From the NCBI GenBank assembly GCA_030824515.1, contig JAVBXN010000024.1, positions 1 to 64,000 of the forward strand: a stretch of 64,000 nt of DNA, given 5' to 3'. This DNA comes from Pelobacter sp. Its GTDB lineage: Bacteria; Desulfobacterota; Desulfuromonadia; Geobacterales; Pseudopelobacteraceae. The position numbers and the translations under genes are program-made. The notes beneath the pieces are model-generated. The model was not told the DNA's origin and made no database searches. It saw nothing but the letters and a program-made list of their open reading frames with translations. Positions 42,613 to 51,867 of this stretch are shown piece by piece (within the stretch, counting starts at the first letter, position 1; each line of letters opens with the position of its first letter).

Positions 42613-43577
42613 GTTTCCTCCGCCGGCATGGTATTTAATGGCATTTCTTCCTTCTGTTTACTCGACTGAGAACGCACCAGCAACGCGATTCGAAAGAGGA
42701 TTACGATGAAGAGAAATTCAGTTATCTCTTCCCAGACATCGGCCCAGAGGGGATGCTCGCCATATCCCCAGAAGCAGATAAAACGCATAAGACTGAAGAG
42801 AAGCGGGCCAAGCCCCAGAGCAACGAGAATTTTTGCACTTGCAAACCCTTTTTCCCGCAGGAAGAGAAGTGTTCCGAACGAAAGCAGTAAATAAAATGCC
42901 GCAACCGCGGGAATGAAACGCACCTCCACCATCTGGTTAAGCAGCGGATGTCCGAACATCACCTGCTGACCGAAGACCAATCCGGTGTAGAACCGGTTCC
43001 CAATTGGGGCGGCAAGAGGCATTGCTGCTACAACAAAGAGAGCCGGAATAATGTAGAGAAAGATAATCCGCATCGTGCAACTCATGTCTCGCTGCTTATA
43101 GCATGAGCCACATTGCGACAGGAGAGCACACTTCTTTCCTTCATCCGAGTAGTGCACTAAACGTTTATCAAACGCCTCTACAAAGGCATAAGCAAAAAAG
43201 GCAAAAGAACAGACCATACCGTAATTGTGCCAGTACTCCATCAGCAGGCTTCTATCGTGAAAGATGAGATAGTTCCCGGCGCAAGCCAGCTCACCGAGAA
43301 AAAAGAGGATCATCCCTCTGCTGATGGCATTAAGTTCCGTCTCAGTGCGCCGCCATAACATAAACGCTATGACAAGGGATATTGTCATGTAGAGCGGTTT
43401 GATGATAAAGGCAGCGGTGAAAAGTATCGCCTGCTCCCATAGTGGGATGATGAAAGGTGTCGCTGCTGTCGGCGTTGCTACAGAGGAGTTGAAATGAATA
43501 CCGAAGAACAGCGGAGGTAGTAACAACCCTGCTAAAAATAATATTAATAAAATCAAGGTAAGAGACTTGATTTTCAT
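42609..43577 (-). CDS. multi-pass membrane protein with a cysteine cluster
   Basis: 322 residues, about eight membrane helices. Between helices 4 and 5 a cytoplasmic or periplasmic loop carries C150, C156, C159 and C167 (C-x5-C-x2-C-x7-C), which could bind iron or zinc. No recognised family. Coupled by ATGA overlaps to the hydrolase and dehydratase genes, so it is an integral part of the cluster, perhaps a redox partner or transporter. Confidence 0.62.
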   Translation of the reverse strand: MKIKSLTLILLILFLAGLLLPPLFFGIHFNSSVATPTAATPFIIPLWEQAILFTAAFIIKPLYMTISLVIAFMLWRRTETELNAISRGMILFFLGELACAGNYLIFHDRSLLMEYWHNYGMVCSFAFFAYAFVEAFDKRLVHYSDEGKKCALLSQCGSCYKQRDMSCTMRIIFLYIIPALFVVAAMPLAAPIGNRFYTGLVFGQQVMFGHPLLNQMVEVRFIPAVAAFYLLLSFGTLLFLREKGFASAKILVALGLGPLLFSLMRFICFWGYGEHPLWADVWEEITEFLFIVILFRIALLVRSQSSKQKEEMPLNTMPAEET

Positions 43578-44473
43578 TTAGCATCACCCTCAACACCCTT
43601 CTTACCGGTCTTAACGTTCCCCGCCAGCGCCGCATCGAAAAACGCCACCAGCCTTGTGCAGTATTCGGACGTGGAATCAGCAAAGGCTTCGGTGTGGTCG
43701 GCCCCTTCGATGGTCCAGAACTGTTTCGGTTCGCGCGCCAGCTCGAAGAGGCGCTGGCCGTGCGAGTACGGCACCACCGAATCTTTGGTGCCGTGGATGA
43801 CCAGCAGCGGTGTCGGCGCAATTTTGGCAATGACCGCATCGGCGCTGTAATCGTCGCCGATCAGCAGGCGGGAAAGCGGACCTTTGAAGAATGACAAGAG
43901 CGGCATATCGGCGATCTTGTCGCGGACCATGCCACGGTACGATGCAAAGGCCGAGTCGATGGCAACAGCCCTGATTCCGCCGGGAGTATGAGCGGCCAGC
44001 GCCGCGATCGCATTGGCGCCTCCCAGGCTCTGCCCCAGCACAAGCAGCCGTTTTTGATCGATGTCCGGGCGTGAAGACACATATTCCAGTGCGGCCAGCG
44101 AATCCTGATAAACGCCGCGTCGTCCGGCCCTGCCGGCCGATTTGCCGTAACCCCGGTAATCGAAAACGAACAGGTTGAAACCCCGGGACGGCAGCCAGGA
44201 GACAAACCCGAAATGGGCGGTCATGTTCTGGGCATTGCCGTGGAAGTGGATCACGGTTCCTCTGGGCTTGCCGACGGCTGGAATGAACCAGCCGGACAGG
44301 CGAGTGCCGTCCCTGCTCAGGAAGGAAACCTCCTCGTACTTCAGACCATGGCGGTCCGGCGTGTCGTAGACTGTTCGATCGGGGTAGTAGAACATGCCAC
44401 CCACGCGCCAGCGGCAGAGAAGAACCAGCGCAAATACGATGAAAATCAGGGATGTAATTTTGACAGGGTTCAC
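43574..44473 (-). CDS. alpha/beta hydrolase, membrane-anchored
   Basis: 299 residues with an N-terminal TM anchor (residues 6-20). Oxyanion motif HFHGNAQN (77-84), nucleophile S149 in VLGQSLGGANA, acid in HGTKDSVVP and base in EGADHTEAF. The family includes BAAT-like and serine aminopeptidase-like esterases and thioesterases. In this setting it could release or hydrolyse the acyl product. It is the first gene of the visible biosynthetic run, 35 bases after the DUF3999 gene. Confidence 0.8.
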   Translation of the reverse strand: MNPVKITSLIFIVFALVLLCRWRVGGMFYYPDRTVYDTPDRHGLKYEEVSFLSRDGTRLSGWFIPAVGKPRGTVIHFHGNAQNMTAHFGFVSWLPSRGFNLFVFDYRGYGKSAGRAGRRGVYQDSLAALEYVSSRPDIDQKRLLVLGQSLGGANAIAALAAHTPGGIRAVAIDSAFASYRGMVRDKIADMPLLSFFKGPLSRLLIGDDYSADAVIAKIAPTPLLVIHGTKDSVVPYSHGQRLFELAREPKQFWTIEGADHTEAFADSTSEYCTRLVAFFDAALAGNVKTGKKGVEGDAK

Positions 44474-44508
44474 GTGATTATTCCTCTGCCACTTTCTACC
44501 ACAGGATT

Positions 44509-45891
44509 TTAATTTTTCATCGGTTTTTTCTGTACATCAGCCAGTCCCATTTCCCTCGCCAGTTTCCAGGCCATCCCGGCCAGCAGCAGCACCCCCGACG
44601 ACAGCGCCGTCCACAACAGCGCCTTGCGCCAGGTTGCGGCCGGAATGCGGGGACGCAGCGCCTGCCTGCCACCAGACTCCAGCGATGCGCCGGCCCTGGC
44701 CGGCAGCGGTTTGATCCGCTGTTTTTCCCAGGTTTCCAGGCCGGCCGCCACCGAGTCGTCCCGCAAGTTTCCCTGCCCGATGCGGGAACTGCCGTATGCC
44801 AGACGGAAGGGCGCATCACCGCTGGCGGCAAAGATCAGCCGGTGCGGCTGCCAGCCGGCTTCCAAACGCGGCAGAGCACCAACCGGGCTCCCTCCGGAAC
44901 GGTGGAGCCGGACCAGCCACTGCCGGTCCGTGGTCGGCGCGATCTCCATTGCTCCGCTTTCAACAACGCCTGCGTCGCGACGCAGGCGATAGAAGGTGCC
45001 GCTACCCCGCTCGATCCAGGGGCATTTGTCATCCGGCCGGGACAGAAATGTGACTCCGGCCAGGCTGTTCTCTTCGGGAAAGAGCAGCCGCAAACGGTCA
45101 ACCGGCATGTAACCGCCGGTGCGTGCCAGGTACTCTCCGTTTTTGCCCTTGACCGGCGTGAGCAGGTAGCCGGCGGTTTCGCGCGCTTCTGTCCGGGGTG
45201 TCTCCAGCCGGGCCGTGACCGCATCGAGTCGCGGCGCGCCCTGTTCCGGGCCGATGTTGAGCCGGTAGTAGCGGGCCTTGACGGCCGGAAACCCGATCCG
45301 CTCCCGACTGAGCTGCCGTTCTCCGGCCGCCAGGGTGGCCAGCGCCCCGCCGGCATGCTGCCGCCACTGCTGCAGATCGTCGCTGGTCTCCACCCGCAGC
45401 GTGCCGACGTAGCCGTTTTCCCTGGGGGTGACAACCAGGTCGAATCCGCTGACGGCCTGATCCAGCTTGCTGGCATCCACGATATAGCTGCTGGCCGGTC
45501 TGTTCGAGTATGAGCCCGGCGCGCTGTTGAGATTGACGATGGCGCCCTGCCCGTCCGTTCGCAGCTGCAGCGCGATTCCACCCGGCAGTGCGCGCGGCGT
45601 TTCGCTGAGCGGAAAGAGCGGCAGGTCCCGGCCGGACGGGGGTGTTTTGGCGGGAAGCGGCCGGAGCAGCGTGAAGGGCACGATCTCCCCGGCGCCGTTG
45701 AAAACGGCCAGGTCGCCCAGATCGCTCCGTTCGCTCCAGGCGTATACTTCGGCCGGCAGCGGCAGTTCATGCAGTGCCCCCTGGCCTGAGAGCGTCAGCG
45801 GCAGCATGCGGGCGAAGTCGTTCAGGACGGGTGTTTCTTGCGCCAGCACCGGTCGGCACATCGACAGGGCAAGCAGCAGTAGCAATATCAT
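44509..45891 (-). CDS. DUF3999 membrane protein
   Basis: About 460 residues from the ATG at 45891, whose first residues (MILLLLLALSMCRPVLA) form a signal peptide; no clear ribosome-binding site is seen and an ATG at 46026 is an alternative. Beta-rich periplasmic region (FNGAGEIVPFTLLRPL, DLVVTPRENGYVGTLRVE) and one C-terminal TM (LLWTALSSGVLLLAGMAW). DUF3999 proteins usually sit next to DUF2339 proteins, as here. Function unknown, likely envelope. Confidence 0.75.
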   Translation of the reverse strand: MILLLLLALSMCRPVLAQETPVLNDFARMLPLTLSGQGALHELPLPAEVYAWSERSDLGDLAVFNGAGEIVPFTLLRPLPAKTPPSGRDLPLFPLSETPRALPGGIALQLRTDGQGAIVNLNSAPGSYSNRPASSYIVDASKLDQAVSGFDLVVTPRENGYVGTLRVETSDDLQQWRQHAGGALATLAAGERQLSRERIGFPAVKARYYRLNIGPEQGAPRLDAVTARLETPRTEARETAGYLLTPVKGKNGEYLARTGGYMPVDRLRLLFPEENSLAGVTFLSRPDDKCPWIERGSGTFYRLRRDAGVVESGAMEIAPTTDRQWLVRLHRSGGSPVGALPRLEAGWQPHRLIFAASGDAPFRLAYGSSRIGQGNLRDDSVAAGLETWEKQRIKPLPARAGASLESGGRQALRPRIPAATWRKALLWTALSSGVLLLAGMAWKLAREMGLADVQKKPMKN

Positions 45892-46076
45892 ATGAAAGGA
45901 AACTGGAAAGCGATCTCGCGCAAAGCCCGCCAGGCGCGCAAAGGTAAATTCAAAAACCGGGAGAAGTGACGAACTGGATTTGTTATTGTCCAAGTTAGCA
46001 ATACATACTTTTGATATTCTCTGCATCTTGCCTGAAAGGTGCCTACTTCTGGTTGCGCGAGTAATGCTTTTGGCTT

Positions 46077-48782
46077 TCACGCCACACCCCCTGCCGCCGC
46101 CCGGGGCGGCACCGGCGAGAACCAGCCGATCAGCAGGATCAGCAGGCCGACCACCACGAAGGAGACGATGCGGGCCACGCTGCCATGGCCGGCCAGGTCC
46201 ACCAGGAACAGCTTTGCCACCACCGCGCCCAAAAGCCCCGCCCCGGCCAGCCAGATCAGGCGCATTGCACTGCGGGTGGCCAGGGTCATCAACGTCAGTG
46301 CCAGCAGGCACCAGCAGATGGAAAGCGTGGTCTGGACCGTCAGCGACGAGAAAAGGTCATGGGGGGTGAAGGGCACGCCGCACCAGTGGTGGATTGTGCG
46401 CAGCAGGATCGCGTTCAGCCAGATGAACAGCGTTGCCGCCAGGCCTGCTGAAGCCTCCCGTTGCGGCAGGTGCCGTGCCAGGCCAGGCAGTGAGCCTTGT
46501 ATGGCGCGGTACCAGCAGACCAGGCTGACCAGGACCAGCAGCGTGGCGCAATCCAGCGGATTCAACAACGGCAGGTAGGGGAGCGGATGGGGGCTGCCGG
46601 ACTGGCTCAGGTTGGCGTACAAAAGCCAGAGCAATGATGCGGACGCCAGCGGGGCGCAACCCCAACCGAGGTAAGTCGCCAGGTTGGCGTTCACCGGCCA
46701 GGGCAGTCCCACGCCAAAACGGGCGATCAGGAGCGCTGCCAGGGCCGGAACCACACCACTGGCGCACAGGGCCCAGGTTCCCATTCCCGGCAACTGCAGT
46801 GCGATCCGTCCGGCCAGCTCCCAGGCGACCAGCAGGGTCAGCAGCCAGAGCGGCGCGGCGTGGGTTATGGGATGGAGCCGTGGCTGGCGTTCACTGTGGC
46901 TGTACAGGATCAGGTACCAGGCTGCCAGGGCCAGCGGCCAGCCGAACCAGCCCCCCTGGAAAGAAGGATGGCTGACCGCCTCCAGTTGCTGCAGCAGCGC
47001 AAAAAGGCCCAGGACCGGAAGCAGCCCCAGCGCCGGCCACTGCAACAGTTGCCAGTCGAGCCACTGTTGCAGCTTGTTGCAGGCCAGACAGGAGGCGGCT
47101 ACGAAGGTCAGGGCCGCGCCGAATACCAGGTCGCCATGGGTATACTCGCCCACTTCACGCAGGCCTCCTCCAAACCACCACAGCATGCCCCATGCGAACA
47201 GCAGCGCTTCGATGTAGCGCTCATGGGTTGCGAGTCCGGATTTATCGCGGCTCAGCAGCCAGGCGCTCAGGAGAGCCGCGCCGCTCACCAGCAGGCTGCC
47301 GATGCAGGAACTGTTCAGCACCGGCCAGCTGCCGCCCTGCAGGCCGACATCGCCCAGGAAGATCACGCCCGATCCGATCAGCAGCAGATAGCCGAAGGCG
47401 CGGGCCAGACGCCGCTCCTGGCGTAGTCCGGTCCAGACCAGCGCCGCTCCCTCGATGCTCCAGGCGGCCGAGGTCCAGCGCCCCTCGCAGGCCAGCGGAA
47501 CGACCATGGTACCGAATACCGTACCCAGTGCCAGGAAAGCCTCGGCCAGGCTGCGCATGCGCCCCGGTTCGCCACGGAACAGCCGCCCGGCCAGCGTGAT
47601 GTAGAATCCGGCGGCCGCCAGCGCGCTCCAGGCCAGGCCGTACTGGTACTGCCGCACCAGGGACGCCTGGAAGGCAAAGGCCAGAATCGGCGCACCGAAC
47701 AACAGCGTACAATCGATATATGCGTCCAACACCGTTGGCTGCCGCCGGGCATAAAGCACCGGCAGCGCGGCATAGATCAGGAAAAACAGCAGCAGGAACG
47801 GTTCGACGCTGAAGAAATATTCAGGACGGTAGAAACTGCTGCCCCACATGGCGCCGACGATGAAGGTTCCAACAAAGCCGATCAGGTTCAGTTCGCGCCA
47901 TGCCCGCCGGAAGGCTATTGCCAGGATGCCGGCGTTGAGGATGGCGTAGTAGCCGAACAGCATGGCCGGGATGCCGCTGCCGATGCCGGCCAGTTGCGGG
48001 GCCAGGAAACCGCCGACGCTCCCCATTACCGCCAGCGAGCGGGAGTCCTGCAAAACCGCCAGCATAGAGGACAGGGCACAGATCGCCACCAGTAACGCGA
48101 AGCCGATGCCGGCCGGGATCAGCTGATAGAGCTGCATCGCGGCATAGCCGGTCAGGTAGAGGATGCCGACGCCGCCCCCCTGGATCACCTGGGCGTAGAC
48201 CGGACGCTGGTCCTTCAGCCTCCAGCCGATGGCCAGCAGCGCGCAGCCACCGGCGGCGGCCGACGCCAGGCGCAGTTCGATCGGGAACAGTCCCTGCTGG
48301 GCTGCGTACTTGACCAGGAACGAGACCCCGATCAGCAGGATCACAACCCCCAGTTTGACCAGCAGGTTTTCGCCGCTGAAGAGGTTGCGCGACCACTCCT
48401 CGAAGGCCGAGGGTGCCACAGGATCGACTACTTTACTCTGCCGCATGCGTGGCGGTGCTGGCGTTTCACTTATCTGCTCCGCGGCGTCAAAGACAAAGAC
48501 GGCCGGTTCCTCGATTCTTGCGGAAACGGGTTCGGGCCACGGCACCATACCGGGCAATTCCCCACTCTCACGCGGCTCGTTTTTCTCCAGGCACTCTTCT
48601 TCCTGCTCTCCGCTCAGGCGCCTCCTCAGGAGTCCCAGCTCTGTTTCCATGGCCAGCTGCCGCTGACGCAGATCGTGCTGTCCGCCGGCCAGCCAACCGC
48701 TGATTCCGCCGCAGACGGCCCCGGCGAAACTGAATAGCATGCCGCCCAGTATGGCGCCGATAACCGCGAATAAGAGGTTCAT
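46077..48782 (-). CDS. DUF2339 polytopic membrane protein
   Basis: 901 residues with more than 20 hydrophobic helices after an N-terminal acidic linker (about 50-110). NLFSGENLLVKLGVVILLIG (about 133-152) and ELRLASAAAGGCALLAIGW are family hallmarks. This is one of the largest membrane proteins in the window and is paired with DUF3999 downstream and two tiny membrane proteins upstream. Role unknown; a transporter or cell-envelope organiser is possible. Confidence 0.82.
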   Translation of the reverse strand: MNLLFAVIGAILGGMLFSFAGAVCGGISGWLAGGQHDLRQRQLAMETELGLLRRRLSGEQEEECLEKNEPRESGELPGMVPWPEPVSARIEEPAVFVFDAAEQISETPAPPRMRQSKVVDPVAPSAFEEWSRNLFSGENLLVKLGVVILLIGVSFLVKYAAQQGLFPIELRLASAAAGGCALLAIGWRLKDQRPVYAQVIQGGGVGILYLTGYAAMQLYQLIPAGIGFALLVAICALSSMLAVLQDSRSLAVMGSVGGFLAPQLAGIGSGIPAMLFGYYAILNAGILAIAFRRAWRELNLIGFVGTFIVGAMWGSSFYRPEYFFSVEPFLLLFFLIYAALPVLYARRQPTVLDAYIDCTLLFGAPILAFAFQASLVRQYQYGLAWSALAAAGFYITLAGRLFRGEPGRMRSLAEAFLALGTVFGTMVVPLACEGRWTSAAWSIEGAALVWTGLRQERRLARAFGYLLLIGSGVIFLGDVGLQGGSWPVLNSSCIGSLLVSGAALLSAWLLSRDKSGLATHERYIEALLFAWGMLWWFGGGLREVGEYTHGDLVFGAALTFVAASCLACNKLQQWLDWQLLQWPALGLLPVLGLFALLQQLEAVSHPSFQGGWFGWPLALAAWYLILYSHSERQPRLHPITHAAPLWLLTLLVAWELAGRIALQLPGMGTWALCASGVVPALAALLIARFGVGLPWPVNANLATYLGWGCAPLASASLLWLLYANLSQSGSPHPLPYLPLLNPLDCATLLVLVSLVCWYRAIQGSLPGLARHLPQREASAGLAATLFIWLNAILLRTIHHWCGVPFTPHDLFSSLTVQTTLSICWCLLALTLMTLATRSAMRLIWLAGAGLLGAVVAKLFLVDLAGHGSVARIVSFVVVGLLILLIGWFSPVPPRAAAGGVA

Positions 48783-48784
48783 GC

Positions 48785-48988
48785 TTATCTCCAGGAACTT
48801 GAGAAAAGGTTATTGAGAACTTCGCTGTAGCTGCTGCCCGGAACATCGTATTCCAACACTGCCGGGGAGATTGACGGGCTGCGATGGAACTCGATTTTTC
48901 GCGCACCATCGGAAGAAATAATTACCAGGGCTGCCAGCAAGGCGACAGGAATCAATGTGACGGCAAATTTTGCGATGGAGCTTTTCAT
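48785..48988 (-). CDS. 67-residue single-pass membrane protein
   Basis: One N-terminal helix (KFAVTLIPVALLAALVIISS), then a polar periplasmic tail with SSYSEVLNNLFSSSW. AAGGGG 6-8 bases before the ATG. Its stop lies 2 bases before the DUF2339 start. Paralogous to the 57-residue gene just upstream. Confidence 0.65.
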   Translation of the reverse strand: MKSSIAKFAVTLIPVALLAALVIISSDGARKIEFHRSPSISPAVLEYDVPGSSYSEVLNNLFSSSWR

Positions 48989-49006
48989 GACGTTCCCCTT
49001 TCTGAT

Positions 49007-49180
49007 TCAGCGCAGCATCACGCCGGCAGCCATGGCTCGCAGGATATGGCGGCGCTTGCGGTGCCAGGACAACGGATGGTGTGCGCAGGATGTGGATATT
49101 CCGGAGGTAAAAGTTACGGAAGCGACCAGGAGAATCAGTGGAATGACGGCAACGGCCAGTTTTAGACAGAAGGTTTCCAT
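49007..49180 (-). CDS. 57-residue single-pass membrane protein, paralogue of the next
   Basis: The ATG at 49180 has GGGGAGG 6 bases upstream. The protein starts METFCLKLAVAVIPLILLVA, which matches MKSSIAKFAVTLIPVALLAA of the neighbour in spacing and hydrophobic pattern, then has a basic His/Arg-rich tail (HHPLSWHRKRRHILR). It is easily missed because of its size. A role as a small subunit or regulator of the DUF2339/DUF3999 system is inference. Confidence 0.6.
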   Translation of the reverse strand: METFCLKLAVAVIPLILLVASVTFTSGISTSCAHHPLSWHRKRRHILRAMAAGVMLR

Positions 49181-49208
49181 TCAGTGCCTCCCCGCAGCGT
49201 TGGTTCAT

Positions 49209-49717
49209 GTTTCACCAAACGTATTACAGGGAGCGTGCCATGGCGGATATTGTGATTTACTTACTTGTTTTTATTGGCTTTATATTGCCGGACGAGGAGT
49301 TGCGGCAAGAAACGCATCATGCTAATATGTGCAATTGATGTATACCTACAATACACACAATGCATTAACCATCAGAATAAAAGCTGTAATAACCGGAACA
49401 TATTTCACAAAAGCGCTCGACAGCAATATTACCGCCACATCCGCTAACATACCTGCTTTTCATAGCGACACAAAGACACAGCATGCCATACAGTCAAATA
49501 GCGTATGCATGTATTCATATAACCGAATCTATGCCCAGATTATTTTTCACCGTTCTTACAGCTAAAAACATCATTGCCATAACCAGTTGATATAGCACGT
49601 TTATTTTTTTAATGAGGAATAATAGCAAATATCATATAATTGGACTTCAATTTGCAATATAGAAAATCAGATCAAGAACGGGCCGTAAAAAGACCCGACC
49701 ATGGCAGGGAGAACAAA
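49209..49717. other. 509-base AT-rich non-coding region
   Basis: No convincing gene: short plus-strand frames here lack ribosome-binding sites and family features. It presumably holds divergent promoters for the small-protein operon and the gene at 49718. Confidence 0.4.
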
Positions 49718-50104
49718 ATGACAATGCTGACTTCGATAATGGTGCTGCTTTCGGTTATTTTGGTAATGGTAATGGTTCCCAGAATCTATGGCAACTGGCT
49801 TCAGTTCAAGGAATATGCGGAATTGATGGATCTGGATGGATTATCGGAATTGCAGACTATGCACAATGGCTGGGTCATCCGCCATATGTTCCTGGCGCTG
49901 ATGGCGCTGGGATTCGTAGTAGCGATAAAATACCTGCCCGGACTGGAAACCTACTCGCAGACCGCCGCCGCCACGGCCGCCTACAGTGCCATATCCTTTA
50001 CGTTCGCATTCATCGAATCACTGCTGGCCCAGAAAATATCCGTAAGCGCGACATCGATGCTCCAGCCTGTCAAGGAACCCAGGGATGACCAGCGCTATTA
50101 CTAG
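49718..50104 (+). CDS. hypothetical membrane protein
   Basis: 128 residues from the ATG at 49718 (AGGGAG 6-7 bases upstream; upstream frame extension rejected). Three hydrophobic segments (IMVLLSVILVMVMVP, MFLALMALGFVVAI, AAYSAISFTFAFIES). No family recognised. Followed by a strong terminator. Confidence 0.6.
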   Translation: MTMLTSIMVLLSVILVMVMVPRIYGNWLQFKEYAELMDLDGLSELQTMHNGWVIRHMFLALMALGFVVAIKYLPGLETYSQTAAATAAYSAISFTFAFIESLLAQKISVSATSMLQPVKEPRDDQRYY

Positions 50105-50132
50105 AAAAAGCTTGTCTTGAACAGTCATTTTA

Positions 50133-50164
50133 AAGGGGTTTGCACAGGCAAGCCCCTTTTTTTT
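50133..50164 (+). terminator. intrinsic terminator after the gene at 49718
   Basis: AAGGGG(T)TTGC ACAG GCAA(G)CCCC followed by T8. It may also end the convergent anti-sigma transcript. Confidence 0.8.
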
Positions 50165-50239
50165 GCGCTTTGAATCGGATCGCCGGCAAATACACCGGAC
50201 AGGATTCAAACGAAGTTCAATAACATGATCCGACCCTGG

Positions 50240-51262
50240 CTACCACTCAACAATCAGCTCGATTACCCCGGAAGAACCGGTCACGGCGGGGCGTTCCGCG
50301 ATCCTGCCCAAGCGCTCCAGACGTCCCAAAAGTTCAGTCAGGCGCTGGATGGGAATGCTTGCCGCAATCTGTCGTCTGGAGCTTGGTTTCGCTTCAGCCT
50401 GACGCACTGTTCCGCCGGAACTGACAATCGCCTGACGAAGCTCTTTAGAGGCCGATTCAGGAGCGGAGATGACCAGACGAATCTTCAACCGCGGAACAAC
50501 TGCCGCGGCAGGCGCCAGCGCCGAACTTGCAGCAGGAGCTGACGACAGGGATTCAGCCTCGTCTTTTGCCTGGCTCTTTGCGCTCTTTTTCATTTCCCGG
50601 ACATCTTCAAGCGGACGGACGAATGCTTCCTCCCTCTTGCTCGAATCAATCCCGACTCCGGTGGCAGGAGCGGCTGACTCGCCCCGTTCCGCTGGCGGCG
50701 CCGAAACAGCCGCGGGTGAAGCTGGCGGTACCGTCTGCGACTGCATGGAATCGGGCCGGTTAATACCCTTCGGAATGATCGGCAGCGGGGCTGTCGGTCG
50801 CGGCACGGATGCGGCCGGCGCTTCCCGCCTGCCGCTCTCCGGAGCTACCAGCATCGGTTGCGGCCTGGTTGCCGGAATATCACTGTCCTGCTGCGCCACC
50901 TGCTGTTTGAGTTCGCTTTCGACATTGCGCGAAAGGTAGTAACCGCTGACACAGACCACCAGCAGTGCCATGACTTCAATCGGCAGTTTGATATGCAGCG
51001 GATAGAAGATGTGCCGCAGCCAGCTGCGCTTCTCAGCCTGCTGCCCTTTCAGTATGGCAATGACACGCGTCGTCATCCAGGGCGGCGGCTCCACCTCCGG
51101 AACGCTGCGAAGCAGCCCCATCAGCGCCCGGAGATCGTCCAGCTCGGCGCGGCAATCCGGGCATTCCGCCAAATGGCTCTCCACCCCCCGACTCCGATCC
51201 GGACCCAGGTCTCCGCCGGCATAGGCCGAAAGCAGCTTCTGTATTTCCTTATGCTCGTTCAT
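50240..51262 (-). CDS. anti-sigma factor with zinc-finger domain
   Basis: 340 residues from the ATG at 51262, which overlaps the sigma stop (ATGA). The N-terminal zf-HC2 motif is H-x3-C-x2-C (SHLAECPDCRAELDDL). A TM helix (PIEVMALLVVCVSGYYL, about 95-111) is followed by a Pro/Ala-rich periplasmic domain. This is the standard ZAS-type membrane anti-sigma that binds the ECF sigma encoded upstream. The C-terminal part ends in a ferredoxin-fold-like LVISAPESASKELRQAIVSS stretch. Confidence 0.85.
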   Translation of the reverse strand: MNEHKEIQKLLSAYAGGDLGPDRSRGVESHLAECPDCRAELDDLRALMGLLRSVPEVEPPPWMTTRVIAILKGQQAEKRSWLRHIFYPLHIKLPIEVMALLVVCVSGYYLSRNVESELKQQVAQQDSDIPATRPQPMLVAPESGRREAPAASVPRPTAPLPIIPKGINRPDSMQSQTVPPASPAAVSAPPAERGESAAPATGVGIDSSKREEAFVRPLEDVREMKKSAKSQAKDEAESLSSAPAASSALAPAAAVVPRLKIRLVISAPESASKELRQAIVSSGGTVRQAEAKPSSRRQIAASIPIQRLTELLGRLERLGRIAERPAVTGSSGVIELIVEW

Positions 51263-51861
51263 GAGATTCCCGCCGTTTTCTTCAGACAATCCCTGACCGC
51301 TTCACGCGCACGGAAGAGCCGTGATTTGACGGTTCCCTCGCGAAGCTGCAGCGCCGCGGCAATCTCCTGGTACGGGATTTCCTGCATATCCCTCAAGACC
51401 AGCACCTCGCGAAACTCCTGCGAGAGCGCCTCGACGCAGCGCCTCAGAAAGCCGTGCATTTCAGCGGCCTCCAGCTGCGCCAGCGCCGACGGGGTTCCGG
51501 CGGGGGGGGCAGGCAGCCCCCCGTCCCCGGCAGGAATCGGGGCATCCAGCGAGTAGAGTTCCACCCTTTCACGCTTTTGTCGCTGCTGCAAACGATTACG
51601 AGAGTTGTTGACCACGATGGCGGTCAGCCAGGTGGAGATTTTGGCTTCGCCGCGAAAATCGCCGATCCTGCGCCAGGCCGCTATCAGCGAATCCTGTACG
51701 ATGTCACTGGCGTCCTCGTACACGCCGGTGATGCGAAAGGCGATATTGAACAGCATGCGCTGGTAGCGCTGAAGCAGTTGTTCATAGGCCGCCAGATCCC
51801 CTTTTCTGCAGGCCTCGACCAGCACGGTGTCATCAGCCCCCATGAATCGTTGCGTATCCAT
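51259..51861 (-). CDS. ECF-type RNA polymerase sigma factor
   Basis: 200 residues from the ATG at 51861 (a TTG at 51867 and an ATG at 51843 are alternatives). Region 2 is YEQLLQRYQRMLFNIAFRIT and DASDIVQDSLIAAWRRI; region 4 is REVLVLRDMQEIPYQEIAAA and LREGTVKSRLFRAREAV. It belongs to the group 4/RpoE class. It is co-transcribed with its anti-sigma. A sigma-E-type promoter lies directly upstream, so it is probably autoregulated. Confidence 0.88.
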   Translation of the reverse strand: MDTQRFMGADDTVLVEACRKGDLAAYEQLLQRYQRMLFNIAFRITGVYEDASDIVQDSLIAAWRRIGDFRGEAKISTWLTAIVVNNSRNRLQQRQKRERVELYSLDAPIPAGDGGLPAPPAGTPSALAQLEAAEMHGFLRRCVEALSQEFREVLVLRDMQEIPYQEIAAALQLREGTVKSRLFRAREAVRDCLKKTAGIS

Positions 51862-51867
51862 GATCAA

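Noticed and set aside
38865-44473. Gene set as an ordinary aryl-polyene cluster
   Set aside because: KS, partner, dehydratase, reductases and LolA-like protein fit, but the MMPL exporter, acyltransferases and ammonia-lyase-type genes are absent, and Tes-like radical SAM enzymes are added.
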